Assembly (NCBI GenBank): GCA_964432875.1
Contig: CAYSPJ010000046.1
Coordinates: 1-36,130 of the forward strand
DNA: 36,130 nt
DNA from: JACJYE01 sp964432875
GTDB lineage: Bacteria; Bacteroidota; Bacteroidia; Chitinophagales; Saprospiraceae
Direction: 5' to 3'
Shown: positions 25,597 to 33,411 of the stretch, piece by piece
How positions within the stretch are numbered: the first letter of the stretch is position 1
Layout of the letters: each line of letters begins with the position of its first letter
Program-made: the position numbers and the translations under genes
Notes under the pieces: generated by a model
Told to the model about the DNA's origin: nothing
The model's database searches: none
What the model saw: only the letters and a program-made list of their open reading frames with translations

Positions 25597-26388
25597 TCAG
25601 GGTGCTGCCGTGAGCAACGCCGCAGGCGGCGTTGCCGGGGGCGTGATGTCGAAAGGCGCCGATGAGGATTGGGGCACGGGCGCATTCGAGAACAGCACCA
25701 AGGGCAGCGCCAGGGCCGCATCGACATCCCGGATGCGGATGGTCACCCGTGGTAGCGAGGAAGAGGAGCCGTCGAGGCGCTCTGCCACTTCAAGTACCTC
25801 AAAAGCTACCAGCCCTAGATTGGCACCCTGAAGGTTGCCTTCCAAGGGGGAGTAATTGATGCTGACATCGCTGTCATACACTACGGCAAGCACCGTTTTG
25901 CCGATGAGCATGGCCAAGCCGGTGGCACGCAGCGGCGTCACCGCAGGGGTTTTGTCCAACAAGGCTTCGCGGTCGTCATCGGGGACGGGGGCGCCCAGGC
26001 CAGGGCCGGGCACCAGGAAGTTGAGCGAGCCACGGTCTCGGGGGCCGGCATCTTTCCAGGAGGCAGGGATAGCCTTGAGGGCAAACCAGCCTTCATCGCC
26101 TACCTGGCCGGTGTACAGGTCGATGGTGCTGCCGACGTTTTCCTGAAAATAACGCAAAGGCAGGCGCAAGCCGATATCGGCAAGCTGGTCGTTGACATCG
26201 ATAGCAGAAAAATTGTTGGGTGGATTACCGTTGTCGATGCTTTCTTCATCGATGATCAGAAGGACGACGGCATCAGCGTTGATAAGGTCGTCGTCCGAGC
26301 GGTCGTCCTCCTTGCCGCAGGCTGTAAGAGCCAATAAAGCGGCGATGCTGAACATCGTCAGCCATGGTTTTGGGAATGGATGTTGCAT
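25597..26388 (-). CDS. Predicted lipoprotein of unknown function
   Basis: A 263-residue protein with a lipoprotein signal: a basic start, hydrophobic core and lipobox LTAC with C24. The mature part is acidic, and rich in aspartate near its N-terminus (GKEDDRSDDDLINAD), which in Bacteroidota is compatible with outer-membrane or surface export. The remainder looks beta-rich (TVLAVVYDSDVSINYSPLEG, LGLVAFEVLEVAERL) and ends in a proline/alanine-rich tail. No family is recognised. Confidence 0.75.
   Translation of the reverse strand: MQHPFPKPWLTMFSIAALLALTACGKEDDRSDDDLINADAVVLLIIDEESIDNGNPPNNFSAIDVNDQLADIGLRLPLRYFQENVGSTIDLYTGQVGDEGWFALKAIPASWKDAGPRDRGSLNFLVPGPGLGAPVPDDDREALLDKTPAVTPLRATGLAMLIGKTVLAVVYDSDVSINYSPLEGNLQGANLGLVAFEVLEVAERLDGSSSSLPRVTIRIRDVDAALALPLVLFSNAPVPQSSSAPFDITPPATPPAALLTAAP
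25614..25635. repeat. Perfect 10-bp inverted repeat at the convergent argJ / lipoprotein junction
   Basis: GCAACGCCGC (25614-25623) and GCGGCGTTGC (25626-25635) are exact reverse complements around AG. The site lies inside the last codons of the lipoprotein gene and 22 bases after the argJ stop. It may work as a hairpin terminating argJ transcripts, though no T-tract follows, or may be a by-product of the alanine-rich coding tail. Confidence 0.45.
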
Positions 26389-26640
26389 GGTTTTTTTATT
26401 TTGTGCCCCTGTTTAACCTCATTCCAAGGCTGAATATTGCCTTTAACATCATACCGGAGGCTCCACAAACCAAGGGCTCTGAGCAAGTAGCCTAACCCGA
26501 AAAAACAGTTCAGTCAAGCATTATATCGCTTTTGTCCATGTTGGTGCTTTTGCGCTTAAATATTTGTTTATCAATGCTTTGTATTTAACGCACCGGGTGT
26601 TTGCTTCACAAAGTCAACCCCATTTGTCTGGAAAGGGCTA
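26389..26640. other. Spacer between divergent lipoprotein and phasin-like genes
   Basis: An AT-rich non-coding stretch without visible genes or strong repeats. It should hold the promoter of the minus-strand lipoprotein, but no convincing match was found by eye. The promoter of the phasin gene lies just to its right. Confidence 0.5.
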
Positions 26641-26671
26641 TTGCTTGCAGGGGCACAATAGTGTAATTTTG
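26641..26671 (+). promoter_or_regulatory. Bacteroidota-type promoter of the phasin-phaE-phaC block
   Basis: TTGC at 26641-26644, exactly 19 bases, then TAATTTTG at 26664-26671. This is the best match in the window to the known Bacteroidota consensus (TTG, 19 bases, TAnnTTTG). A start near 26678 gives a leader of about 30 bases to the phasin start codon. Confidence 0.65.
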
Positions 26672-26709
26672 ACAACAGAAGTAAACAAAGTATTTTCAAA
26701 CATAAAACT

Positions 26710-27156
26710 ATGATCATGGCTGGCATGAAGAATTATTATGACCAAATCCTGGAAAACCAGAAGGGGCTATTCAATACGATGACGGACTACAACAAGGCCG
26801 TTATGGAAATGATGATGCCGGATAAAGCAGCAACGCAAAAAGCCGGCGAATTGATGAATGAGTACTGGACCCGCTACTTTACCATGATGGAGAAGATGGC
26901 GACCAAGCAACACCTCGAAGCTTATCAAAAGGATTTCTGGGGCAGTTTCAACGCCGATTATACCAAGAACATGGAGTTGACGATGGAGTTGTATAAGAAG
27001 AGCATGGATTATTTCCGGGGCCTGTGGTCCAAGAACATCGTCGAAACGCAGCAGCAGCGCGTCCAGAAAATCACCGAGTTGTATCAGGAGACCGTGAAGG
27101 CGGCATATGATGCCAACACAGCCAATGCCAAAGTAGTCGAGCACTACTTCGAATAA
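26710..27156 (+). CDS. Phasin-like granule-associated protein
   Basis: A 148-residue, wholly helical, methionine-rich protein with no signal peptide. Amphipathic stretches such as YYDQILENQKGLFNTM and TMELYKKSMDYFRGLW resemble phasins, which coat polyhydroxyalkanoate granules and limit their coalescence. The assignment rests on composition, size and position directly before phaE and phaC; phasins have weak sequence signatures. Translation may start at the first ATG or at one of the in-frame ATGs at codons 3 and 6. Confidence 0.7.
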   Translation: MIMAGMKNYYDQILENQKGLFNTMTDYNKAVMEMMMPDKAATQKAGELMNEYWTRYFTMMEKMATKQHLEAYQKDFWGSFNADYTKNMELTMELYKKSMDYFRGLWSKNIVETQQQRVQKITELYQETVKAAYDANTANAKVVEHYFE

Positions 27157-27168
27157 ACGATTGCTCCC

Positions 27169-27246
27169 CCTGGCAAAGCCAGGCAGCGGGATGAGGAGCG
27201 GCGCTTGCCCTGTTGATCCCTTCATGCGCCCTGGCTTTACCAGGGC
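27169..27246 (+). promoter_or_regulatory. Two mutually complementary hairpins between the phasin and phaE genes, attenuator-like
   Basis: Hairpin 1 is CCTGGC-AAA-GCCAGG (27169-27183). Hairpin 2 is GCCCTGG-CTTTA-CCAGGGC (27228-27246), followed by a T/A-rich tract ending in seven Ts. The 15-base core of one matches the reverse complement of the other with a single mismatch, so they can also pair with each other. Hairpin 2 with its T-rich tail looks like a partial terminator, which would leave more phasin than synthase transcript. Confidence 0.5.
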
Positions 27247-27283
27247 TGCTATATTTTAATTTTTTTGAAAAAAACTCGATTTT

Positions 27284-28663
27284 ATGAAAAATCAATTTGA
27301 TCTCTTTATAGAAGGCCAAAAAAAAGCCATGGAATTCTGGAGCAAACTCTCAGAGCAGGTAGTACAGGCACCTCAGGCCAATGGCAACGGCAAAGGCAAG
27401 TCGAGCCACCAAGCTCAGGATGTCGTCGCTGATTGGTACCAACAGCAGCAGGCTTTCTTTGAAAAATCGATGAAAGCGATGGCGGACCCGCAGCAAGCTA
27501 TGAAAAATGCGCCAGAACAGATGCGCGAGTGGATGGATATGCAGACGAGCTTCGCCAAACAATGGACGGACTTCTACCGCGATAATGCAGAGAAGATGGG
27601 TATGGGCATGAATATGCCGAGCTTTGCCAAGATGTACCAGCCCAGCGAATTCTTCCAAGAAGGGATGAGCGGCTGGAAAGGCTGGATGGAGCAGACCAAC
27701 AAATGGATGAGCGATCAGGTTTTGGCCAAGATGCCATTTAACATGCGCCCCCACTACCAAAACTTCATCGAAACCTTCGAGCTTGTACACCGCTATTGGG
27801 AGCCGATCCAGCGCCTGATCAAAAATGGCATCGACAACAAAGAAATGGTGGATAAATACTTCGGCCCGGATGCTTACCGCAAAGTCGTCAACCAGATGAT
27901 GGGCTTCCGCCCGGTGGGCAACCTGAGCGATGCTATCGAAAACGTCAACCAGTGGTTTGAAGGCTACTTTTCTTTTTCCAAAGAAGAAATGGGCGATTGG
28001 GCATCGGTCAGCGAAACCTGGGAAAGCAAGATGAAAGACTATATCTCCAGAGGCAACGTGCCCTTCTTTGAAATGGCTGCGGAGTTCAACAACCGCCTCA
28101 ATGATCAACTGATGCCGTTCTACAACATCATGGCTCAGGGGCGGCAGACGGAGGTAGCGAAGCTCATGCGCGACATCCAATTCGCCTACACGGCTTTGCT
28201 GCTCAAATCGACCGAATTGCAGACTAAAGCCTACGAGGCTGGCCAGTTTGCCCTGCCCGATACCATCCGCGATCTTTACAAACAGTATAAAGAGAATCCG
28301 GAAGTCATCGACTTTGAATTTTTCTTCAACCACTATGTCAATACCCTGGAAAACGCTATGCTGGAAACCCTGCACTCGGAAGATTATTCCAAGCTGCAGT
28401 TTGAAGTGACCTCTATTGGCACCAGGATGAAAGGCATGACCGATAAAGTGGTCGAACTCATCTCTACCGATTTGCCGTTCCTCACCAAGAGCGATGGCGA
28501 CGACTTTGCTAAAGAAGTGACTTCCCTGAGGCGGAAAATCCGCAGCCTGGAAGAAAAAATCGCCTTGATGGAGAAGAACCTCCAGCCGGCAGCTCCAACC
28601 ACCGCCGTCAAAGCAGTGGAAGCCAGCTCGGCTAGCCGCCGCAAAACTCCGGCAAAAAAGTAA
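27284..28663 (+). CDS. phaE: Class III poly(3-hydroxyalkanoate) synthase subunit PhaE
   Basis: A 459-residue helical, soluble protein rich in tryptophan, methionine and aromatic residues, with the PhaE-type pattern of W-x-x-Q repeats (VADWYQQQQAFFEKS, QTSFAKQWTDFYRDN) and a conserved central part (NRLNDQLMPFYNIMAQ). It is the partner needed for activity of class III PhaC, encoded next. It is longer than many PhaE proteins (about 360 residues); the extra length includes a C-terminal coiled coil (LRRKIRSLEEKIALMEKNL) and a lysine/alanine/proline tail. Located in the cytoplasm at the granule surface. Confidence 0.83.
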   Translation: MKNQFDLFIEGQKKAMEFWSKLSEQVVQAPQANGNGKGKSSHQAQDVVADWYQQQQAFFEKSMKAMADPQQAMKNAPEQMREWMDMQTSFAKQWTDFYRDNAEKMGMGMNMPSFAKMYQPSEFFQEGMSGWKGWMEQTNKWMSDQVLAKMPFNMRPHYQNFIETFELVHRYWEPIQRLIKNGIDNKEMVDKYFGPDAYRKVVNQMMGFRPVGNLSDAIENVNQWFEGYFSFSKEEMGDWASVSETWESKMKDYISRGNVPFFEMAAEFNNRLNDQLMPFYNIMAQGRQTEVAKLMRDIQFAYTALLLKSTELQTKAYEAGQFALPDTIRDLYKQYKENPEVIDFEFFFNHYVNTLENAMLETLHSEDYSKLQFEVTSIGTRMKGMTDKVVELISTDLPFLTKSDGDDFAKEVTSLRRKIRSLEEKIALMEKNLQPAAPTTAVKAVEASSASRRKTPAKK

Positions 28664-28708
28664 GGGCGATAGCCTGCCGGATTAAAGATTTTTCATAGGA
28701 TAGAGCGT

Positions 28709-28736
28709 AGCGGGCGGTACTTGGTGCCGCCCCGCT
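28709..28736 (+). promoter_or_regulatory. GC-rich hairpin between phaE and phaC
   Basis: AGCGGG (28709-28714) pairs with CCCGCT (28731-28736), and after a one-base bulge CGG (28715-28717) pairs with CCG (28727-28729). A short pyrimidine stretch follows, but no T-run. It could be a weak terminator or an RNA-stability element within the operon. Confidence 0.4.
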
Positions 28737-28840
28737 TTACCCCCTTTCATTAAAACCAGTTTTATCAACCAAGCCAGAGCCCGGCTTCAGCTTGCCGGAA
28801 CATCTACCAGGCGGTGACGGGCAGGCCAAAAACTAGAGCA

Positions 28841-29902
28841 ATGAGCAACAATCAAACTGCTAATATTGGAGATCAGCTACTGGAAAAAGTAAATACCGTA
28901 TCGGATGCACTGCGCAATATCGCCGTCATTAAGGATGTGGATATCGCCACTGCCCCCCGTAAGGTGGTTTGGGAAGATGGCAAGGTCAAGTTATACCACT
29001 TTGAAAACGAAGCCAAGATCAAGGCTAAGGTGCCGGTGTTGATCGCCTATGCCCTCGTCAACCGCTGGGAGATGCTGGACCTCCAGCCCGACCGCAGCCT
29101 CATCCGCAAGCTGCTCAGCGAAGGCCTGGACGTCTATGTCATCGACTGGGGGTATCCTACCCGCATCGACCGCTACAAAACCATCGAAGACTACGTCCTG
29201 GGCAATATCAACGATTGCGTGGATTTCCTCCGCCAGGAGTACAAGCTGGAAAAAGTCAACCTCCTGGGCGTTTGCCAGGGCGGCACCTTCAGCTTGATGT
29301 ACACCTCGCTCTTCCCGGAAAAAATCAAAAACCTGGTCACCCTGGTGACTCCGGTCGATTTCGACAATGACGAAGGCCTGGTCTTCAAGTGGGCTAAAGA
29401 CATGGACGTGGATGCCGTAGTAGACGGCTTCGGCGGCATCGTGCCGGGCGACTTCCTCAACGCGGGCTTCGACCTGCTCAAGCCCATGAATAAGGTGCGC
29501 AAGTACATGGCCTTGCCGGAAACTATGGCCGACAAGGGCCGCCTGATGAACTTCCTGCGCATGGAGCAGTGGGTTGCAGACAGCCCTGCACAGGCTGGCG
29601 AAACTTACCGCCGCTTTGTCAAAGATGTCTATCAGAAAAACCAACTCATCAAAGGCGAGCTGGAGCTCGGCGGCCGCAAGGTCAAGCTGGAAAACATCAA
29701 TATGCCGATACTGACCATCTTCGCCAAAGAGGACCACATCGTACCGCCGGAGACCACCACGCCGCTACACGACGTAGTGACCTCCAAAGATAAAGAATTG
29801 ATGGAATTCCCGGGCGGGCACATCGGCGTCTTCGTCGGAGGCCGCTCGCAGAAGGTATTGGCGCCCGCCATCGCCAAATGGCTGGCCGATCGCGATAAGT
29901 AA
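28841..29902 (+). CDS. phaC: Class III poly(3-hydroxyalkanoate) synthase, catalytic subunit PhaC
   Basis: The ATG at 28841 (MSNNQTANIGDQLLEKV) gives 353 residues, the size of class III PhaC. The lipase-box-like GVCQGG carries the catalytic C145; D298 (AKEDHIVPP) and H327 (GGHIGVF) complete the triad. Spacing agrees with the characterised Allochromatium enzyme, as I recall its residues (C149, D302, H331), with a uniform offset of four. It polymerises 3-hydroxyacyl-CoA, mainly short-chain, at the granule surface with PhaE. A strong terminator follows. Confidence 0.95.
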   Translation: MSNNQTANIGDQLLEKVNTVSDALRNIAVIKDVDIATAPRKVVWEDGKVKLYHFENEAKIKAKVPVLIAYALVNRWEMLDLQPDRSLIRKLLSEGLDVYVIDWGYPTRIDRYKTIEDYVLGNINDCVDFLRQEYKLEKVNLLGVCQGGTFSLMYTSLFPEKIKNLVTLVTPVDFDNDEGLVFKWAKDMDVDAVVDGFGGIVPGDFLNAGFDLLKPMNKVRKYMALPETMADKGRLMNFLRMEQWVADSPAQAGETYRRFVKDVYQKNQLIKGELELGGRKVKLENINMPILTIFAKEDHIVPPETTTPLHDVVTSKDKELMEFPGGHIGVFVGGRSQKVLAPAIAKWLADRDK

Positions 29903-29969
29903 ATCTTTTTAGCCCTTAAAATCTTTGTTCGTCTGGTAAATACCTGGTTTTAATTTGGTTAGGGCTTAG

Positions 29970-30003
29970 CTGGCTGGAGGAGTTCCTTCAGCCAGTTTTT
30001 TTT
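29970..30003 (+). terminator. Intrinsic terminator of the pha operon
   Basis: CTGGCTG (29970-29976) pairs exactly with CAGCCAG (29989-29995), extended by two weaker pairs, and is followed by eight Ts. It lies 67 bases after the phaC stop. This is the clearest Rho-independent terminator in the window. Confidence 0.85.
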
Positions 30004-30134
30004 GACATATAGAGCAGCTGGTAAGGCCAGGCCTGAAACATCCCCCTTTGCAACTTAGCGTCATTTTAAGCGTTCAATTATCCGATATATTATCTGCTTT
30101 GGCCCAGCCAAACCCCTGAATCTAACTATTTACT

Positions 30135-32999
30135 ATGACGATAAGTGACCAAGCGCAATACGTTTTCCAAACCGTGCCCGGCGACCCGCTCAAGGCCCTG
30201 CAATATACCTTGCCCAATGGCATGAAGCTGCTGATGAGCATCAACGCCAACGAGCCCCGCATCTTCACCAACATCGCCGTACGAGCCGGCTCCAAACAAG
30301 ACCCCGCCGACGCTACCGGCCTGGCACACTACATGGAACACATGCTCTTCAAAGGCAGCAGCCGCCTCGGCGCGCTCGAATGGGAGCAGGAACGGGTTTA
30401 CCTCCAGCAAATCTCGGATCATTACGAGCAGTACCGCCAAACGGAGGACCCCGAAAAGCGCGCGCAGATTTACCGCGAGATAGACCGCTTATCATTTGCT
30501 GCCGCCCAGTTGGCGGCGGCCAATGAATACGACAAATTGGCCGGCGCTATCGGTGCCAAAGCCACGAATGCCTATACCTGGGTAGAGCAGACCGTCTATG
30601 TCAACGACATCCCCAGCAACGAGCTGGAGCGCTGGATGCAGCTCGAATCCGAGCGCTTCCGCATGCTGGCTTTACGGCTTTTCCACACCGAGCTGGAGAC
30701 GGTCTATGAGGAGTTTAACATCAGCCAGGACCAGGATACCCGCAAGGTCAACAACGCCATCCGCTCGGCGCTTTTCCCCCAGCATCCCTATGGTACGCAG
30801 CCGACCATCGGCCTTGCCCAGCACCTGAAGAACCCTTCGTTGGCCAAGATACAGGCCTTCTTCCAAACCTATTACGTGCCCAATAATATGGCCATCATCC
30901 TGGCTGGCGATTTTCAGCCGGAAGAGGCGGTGCGGTTGGCGGAGCGCTATTTTGGCCACTATCAGCCTCGCCCTATCCCGCCCTTCACTTTTGAGGAACA
31001 GCCCCCGCTCGCTGGCCCCTTGCGCCGTGAAGTGCAGGGGCAGCAAGCCGCTTTCGTCGATATCGCCTGGCGCCTCGATGGTGCCCGTACCAACGCGCCC
31101 TTCATGCTGGAGATCATCCAGCAGCTGTTGTTCAACTATCAGGCAGGCCTGATGGACCTCAACCTCAACCAGCAGCAGCGCCTGTTGGAATCTCATGCCT
31201 GGTCTTGGGTGTACGAAGATTATTCTGCCTTTGGCCTTTATGCCAAACCCCGCCAGGATCAACCGCTGCCCGAGGCAGAACGCCTGCTGATGGGCGAATT
31301 GGAGAAACTCAAAAACGGCGATTTCGAGGATTGGCTGTTGCCAGCCGTCATCCGCGACTTGCGCCTGCAAGATATCCATAGCAACGAATCGAACCAAGGC
31401 CGCGCCCAGGACCTTGTCCAGGCTTTTATCCTGGGTATTGACTGGCAGCGCATGACCGGGCGCTTCGCTTTTTGGGAATCGCTGCGCAAAGAAGATATCG
31501 TCGCCTTTGCCCGCGAGCATCTGCGTGAAGACAATTGCGTGGTCATCTACAAACAGCAAGGCAGCGACCCCAACCTCATCAAGGTGGAAAAGCCTCCCAT
31601 CACCCCGGTAGAATTGCAACGCGATGCGCTCTCCGCATTTGGCCGCGCATTTCTCGAGGTAGGGACGCCGCCGCTGGCCCCTGTATTTGCTGATTTTGAG
31701 CAGGCTATCCACCGCCGGCAGCTGCAAGCTGGTTTAGATTTCGACTACGTATACAACCCCGATAATCAAATCTTCCGCCTCGACTTTGTCTTCGAGATGG
31801 GCAAGTTTCACGACCCCTTGCTACCCCTGGCCCTGCTCTACCTGCCTTACCTGGGCACCTCTGACTATAGCGCCCCGGCCCTGCAGCAGAAGTTGTTTAG
31901 CCTGGGCCTTTCGTTAGATTACAAGTGCACCAATGAAACGACTTATCTGACCCTCAGCGGGCTGGATGAATCGCTGGAAGAAGGCCTGCGCCTGATGGAG
32001 CACCTGCTGGCAAAAGTGCAAGAAAACCAGGCGGCCTTGGATAATGTCGTTTCCGATATCCTGAAAAAACGCGCCAACGCCAAAAAAGACCGCTCCAACA
32101 TCCTGAGCAATGCCTTGGCAGATTATGCCTGCTACGGCCCCGATTCGCCTTTTACCTACCGCCTGCCGGCCGCAGAGTTGCAAGCGCTCCAGCCAGAACA
32201 GTTGACCAGCCGCATCCGCCGCCTGTCTGCCTATGAGCATACGGTATATTACTACGGCCCCCGCGCAGAGGACGATTTGGCTGCCTTGATCGGCCGCCTT
32301 CACCAGCGGCCTGCTCAACTGCTACCCTTGCCGGCGGCGCGCGCTTTCCAGCAGCTGCCCACCGAATCTAATGAAGTCTTGCTGGTCGATTTCCCCATCG
32401 TACAAGCTGATGTGATGCTGCTCTCCCGGGGTACTCCCCAATTCAGCCTGGCGCAGCATCTGATGCGCGAATGGTACAACGAGTACTTCGGCTACGGCTT
32501 GTCTTCGATCGTCTTTCAGGAAATCCGTGAATCCAGGGCGCTGGCTTATTCTACCTACGCGCTTTTCACCTCCCCCAACCGGCAGGGCGAGGCCCACTAC
32601 CTGAAAGGCTATGTGGGCACCCAACCCGATAAACTGAGGGAAGCCATCCCTGCTCTGGCGGGCATCATCGAAGAGATGCCGCTCATACCCAACCAGGCGG
32701 ATCACGCCCGGCAGTCTATCCTGCGGCGCATCGAAAGCGAGCGGATCCTGCCCTCTAGCTTGTACTGGGAAGCCCGCGCCGCCGCCCGCCTGGGCTATCA
32801 GCAGGACCTGCGCCGCTATGTTTACGAACACCTGCGAGATGCCAATGCCAGCCTTCTGCAATCTTTCCAGCAGCAGCACGTCAAAGGCCGGGCCTTCAAA
32901 TACCTGGTTCTGGGCAGCCGCAGCGCTATGGATTTGCCGTTCCTGGAAAGCATCGGCCCCTTGCGCCAGTTATCGCTCGAGGAGATTTTTGGAGAATGA
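30135..32999 (+). CDS. M16 family zinc metallopeptidase (insulinase/pitrilysin type)
   Basis: A 954-residue, four-domain M16 protein. The inverted zinc motif HYMEH places ligands H65 and H69 and the catalytic E68; the third ligand is probably E188 or a neighbour in ELETVYEEFN. The second half lacks the motif, as expected of the inactive half. A helical, charged insertion of about 45 residues (80-125, with EQERVYLQQISDHYEQYRQ) follows the zinc motif. No signal peptide is seen, unlike many Bacteroidota M16 proteins, so a cytoplasmic role in peptide degradation is likely. The gene stands alone after the pha terminator. Confidence 0.9.
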   Translation: MTISDQAQYVFQTVPGDPLKALQYTLPNGMKLLMSINANEPRIFTNIAVRAGSKQDPADATGLAHYMEHMLFKGSSRLGALEWEQERVYLQQISDHYEQYRQTEDPEKRAQIYREIDRLSFAAAQLAAANEYDKLAGAIGAKATNAYTWVEQTVYVNDIPSNELERWMQLESERFRMLALRLFHTELETVYEEFNISQDQDTRKVNNAIRSALFPQHPYGTQPTIGLAQHLKNPSLAKIQAFFQTYYVPNNMAIILAGDFQPEEAVRLAERYFGHYQPRPIPPFTFEEQPPLAGPLRREVQGQQAAFVDIAWRLDGARTNAPFMLEIIQQLLFNYQAGLMDLNLNQQQRLLESHAWSWVYEDYSAFGLYAKPRQDQPLPEAERLLMGELEKLKNGDFEDWLLPAVIRDLRLQDIHSNESNQGRAQDLVQAFILGIDWQRMTGRFAFWESLRKEDIVAFAREHLREDNCVVIYKQQGSDPNLIKVEKPPITPVELQRDALSAFGRAFLEVGTPPLAPVFADFEQAIHRRQLQAGLDFDYVYNPDNQIFRLDFVFEMGKFHDPLLPLALLYLPYLGTSDYSAPALQQKLFSLGLSLDYKCTNETTYLTLSGLDESLEEGLRLMEHLLAKVQENQAALDNVVSDILKKRANAKKDRSNILSNALADYACYGPDSPFTYRLPAAELQALQPEQLTSRIRRLSAYEHTVYYYGPRAEDDLAALIGRLHQRPAQLLPLPAARAFQQLPTESNEVLLVDFPIVQADVMLLSRGTPQFSLAQHLMREWYNEYFGYGLSSIVFQEIRESRALAYSTYALFTSPNRQGEAHYLKGYVGTQPDKLREAIPALAGIIEEMPLIPNQADHARQSILRRIESERILPSSLYWEARAAARLGYQQDLRRYVYEHLRDANASLLQSFQQQHVKGRAFKYLVLGSRSAMDLPFLESIGPLRQLSLEEIFGE

Positions 33000-33067
33000 T
33001 GCGCAATCTATTTTCCCCAAGGCTAAACTCGCAGCTCGAGACTCGCAGCTAACTAAATAGTTTCTAC

Positions 33068-33100
33068 CCTTTAACCCTTAACCTTTAACCCTTAACCTTT
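33068..33100. repeat. 14-bp tandem repeat (CCTTTAACCCTTAA)
   Basis: Two full exact units at 33068-33081 and 33082-33095, then CCTTT. The unit is itself two related heptamers, CCTTTAA and CCCTTAA. The array may continue in the unsequenced gap. Confidence 0.85.
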
Positions 33101-33139
33101 TTCCTTCCCGCCTCACTTTGTTCAGACGGGATCTCGCTT
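33085..33139 (+). repeat. 55-bp direct repeat, left copy, at the gap edge
   Basis: Bases 33085-33139 are identical to 33240-33294, and both copies abut the N run exactly. This is probably a shared contig-end sequence from the assembler rather than, or in addition to, a biological duplication. Confidence 0.9.
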
Positions 33140-33239
33140 NNNNNNNNNNNNNNNNNNNNNNNNNNNNNNNNNNNNNNNNNNNNNNNNNNNNNNNNNNNNN
33201 NNNNNNNNNNNNNNNNNNNNNNNNNNNNNNNNNNNNNNN
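33140..33239. other. Assembly gap of exactly 100 Ns
   Basis: One hundred Ns, a conventional placeholder for a gap of unknown size. It falls within tandem repeats, a usual cause of breaks in short-read assemblies. No coding frame is interrupted by it as far as the flanks show. Confidence 0.99.
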
Positions 33240-33294
33240 TTAACCCTTAACCTTTTTCCTTCCCGCCTCACTTTGTTCAGACGGGATCTCGCTT
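33240..33294 (+). repeat. 55-bp direct repeat, right copy, at the gap edge
   Basis: Identical to 33085-33139. It begins at the first base after the Ns. To its right, CTCGCTTCGCTC occurs at 33288-33299 and again at 33309-33320. Confidence 0.9.
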
Positions 33295-33306
33295 CGCTCT
33301 ATCCCG
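33282..33306. repeat. Short inverted repeat in the spacer
   Basis: CGGGAT (33282-33287) pairs with ATCCCG (33301-33306) across a 13-base loop containing CTCGCTTCGCTC, which is itself repeated at 33309-33320. The function is unknown. Confidence 0.45.
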
Positions 33307-33338
33307 CTCTCGCTTCGCTCGTCCGGGACGCCAGCGTT

Positions 33339-33391
33339 TCACTTTTCACTTTTTCCTTTTTACTTTTTACTTTTTACTTTTCACTTTTTCC
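33339..33391. repeat. Degenerate heptamer tract (TTTTTAC) before the nitrilase gene
   Basis: Three exact TTTTTAC units occupy 33357-33377, followed by TTTTCAC and TTTTTCC; related imperfect units precede them from 33339. The tract ends 20 bases before the start codon at 33412, so changes in copy number by slippage could alter promoter spacing or the leader. Confidence 0.75.
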
Positions 33392-33411
33392 AAACCACAA
33401 ACCCTAATCAG

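Larger units (their letters stand above)
33000..33139. other. Repeat-rich spacer, left of the assembly gap
   Basis: It contains the direct repeat ACTCGCAGCT at 33027-33036 and 33041-33050, and a 14-bp tandem unit CCTTTAACCCTTAA present twice at 33068-33095 with a partial third copy. The last 55 bases are repeated exactly to the right of the gap. Confidence 0.75.

Noticed and set aside
27350..28375. 341-codon minus-strand frame opposite phaE
   Set aside because: Histidine/valine-rich shadow of a helical protein gene; phaE fits its operon and family.
30672..31727. 351-codon minus-strand frame within the M16 peptidase gene
   Set aside because: It lies wholly opposite a well-supported M16 gene and shows no domain pattern.
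33068..33100. TTAACCC-like array as a telomere or chromosome end
   Set aside because: Only about two 14-bp units are present, coding sequence continues on both sides, and nothing else suggests a linear replicon.
33027..33320. CRISPR array in the repeat-rich spacer
   Set aside because: The repeats are simple tandem heptamers and short direct repeats without regularly sized unique spacers, and no cas gene is near.
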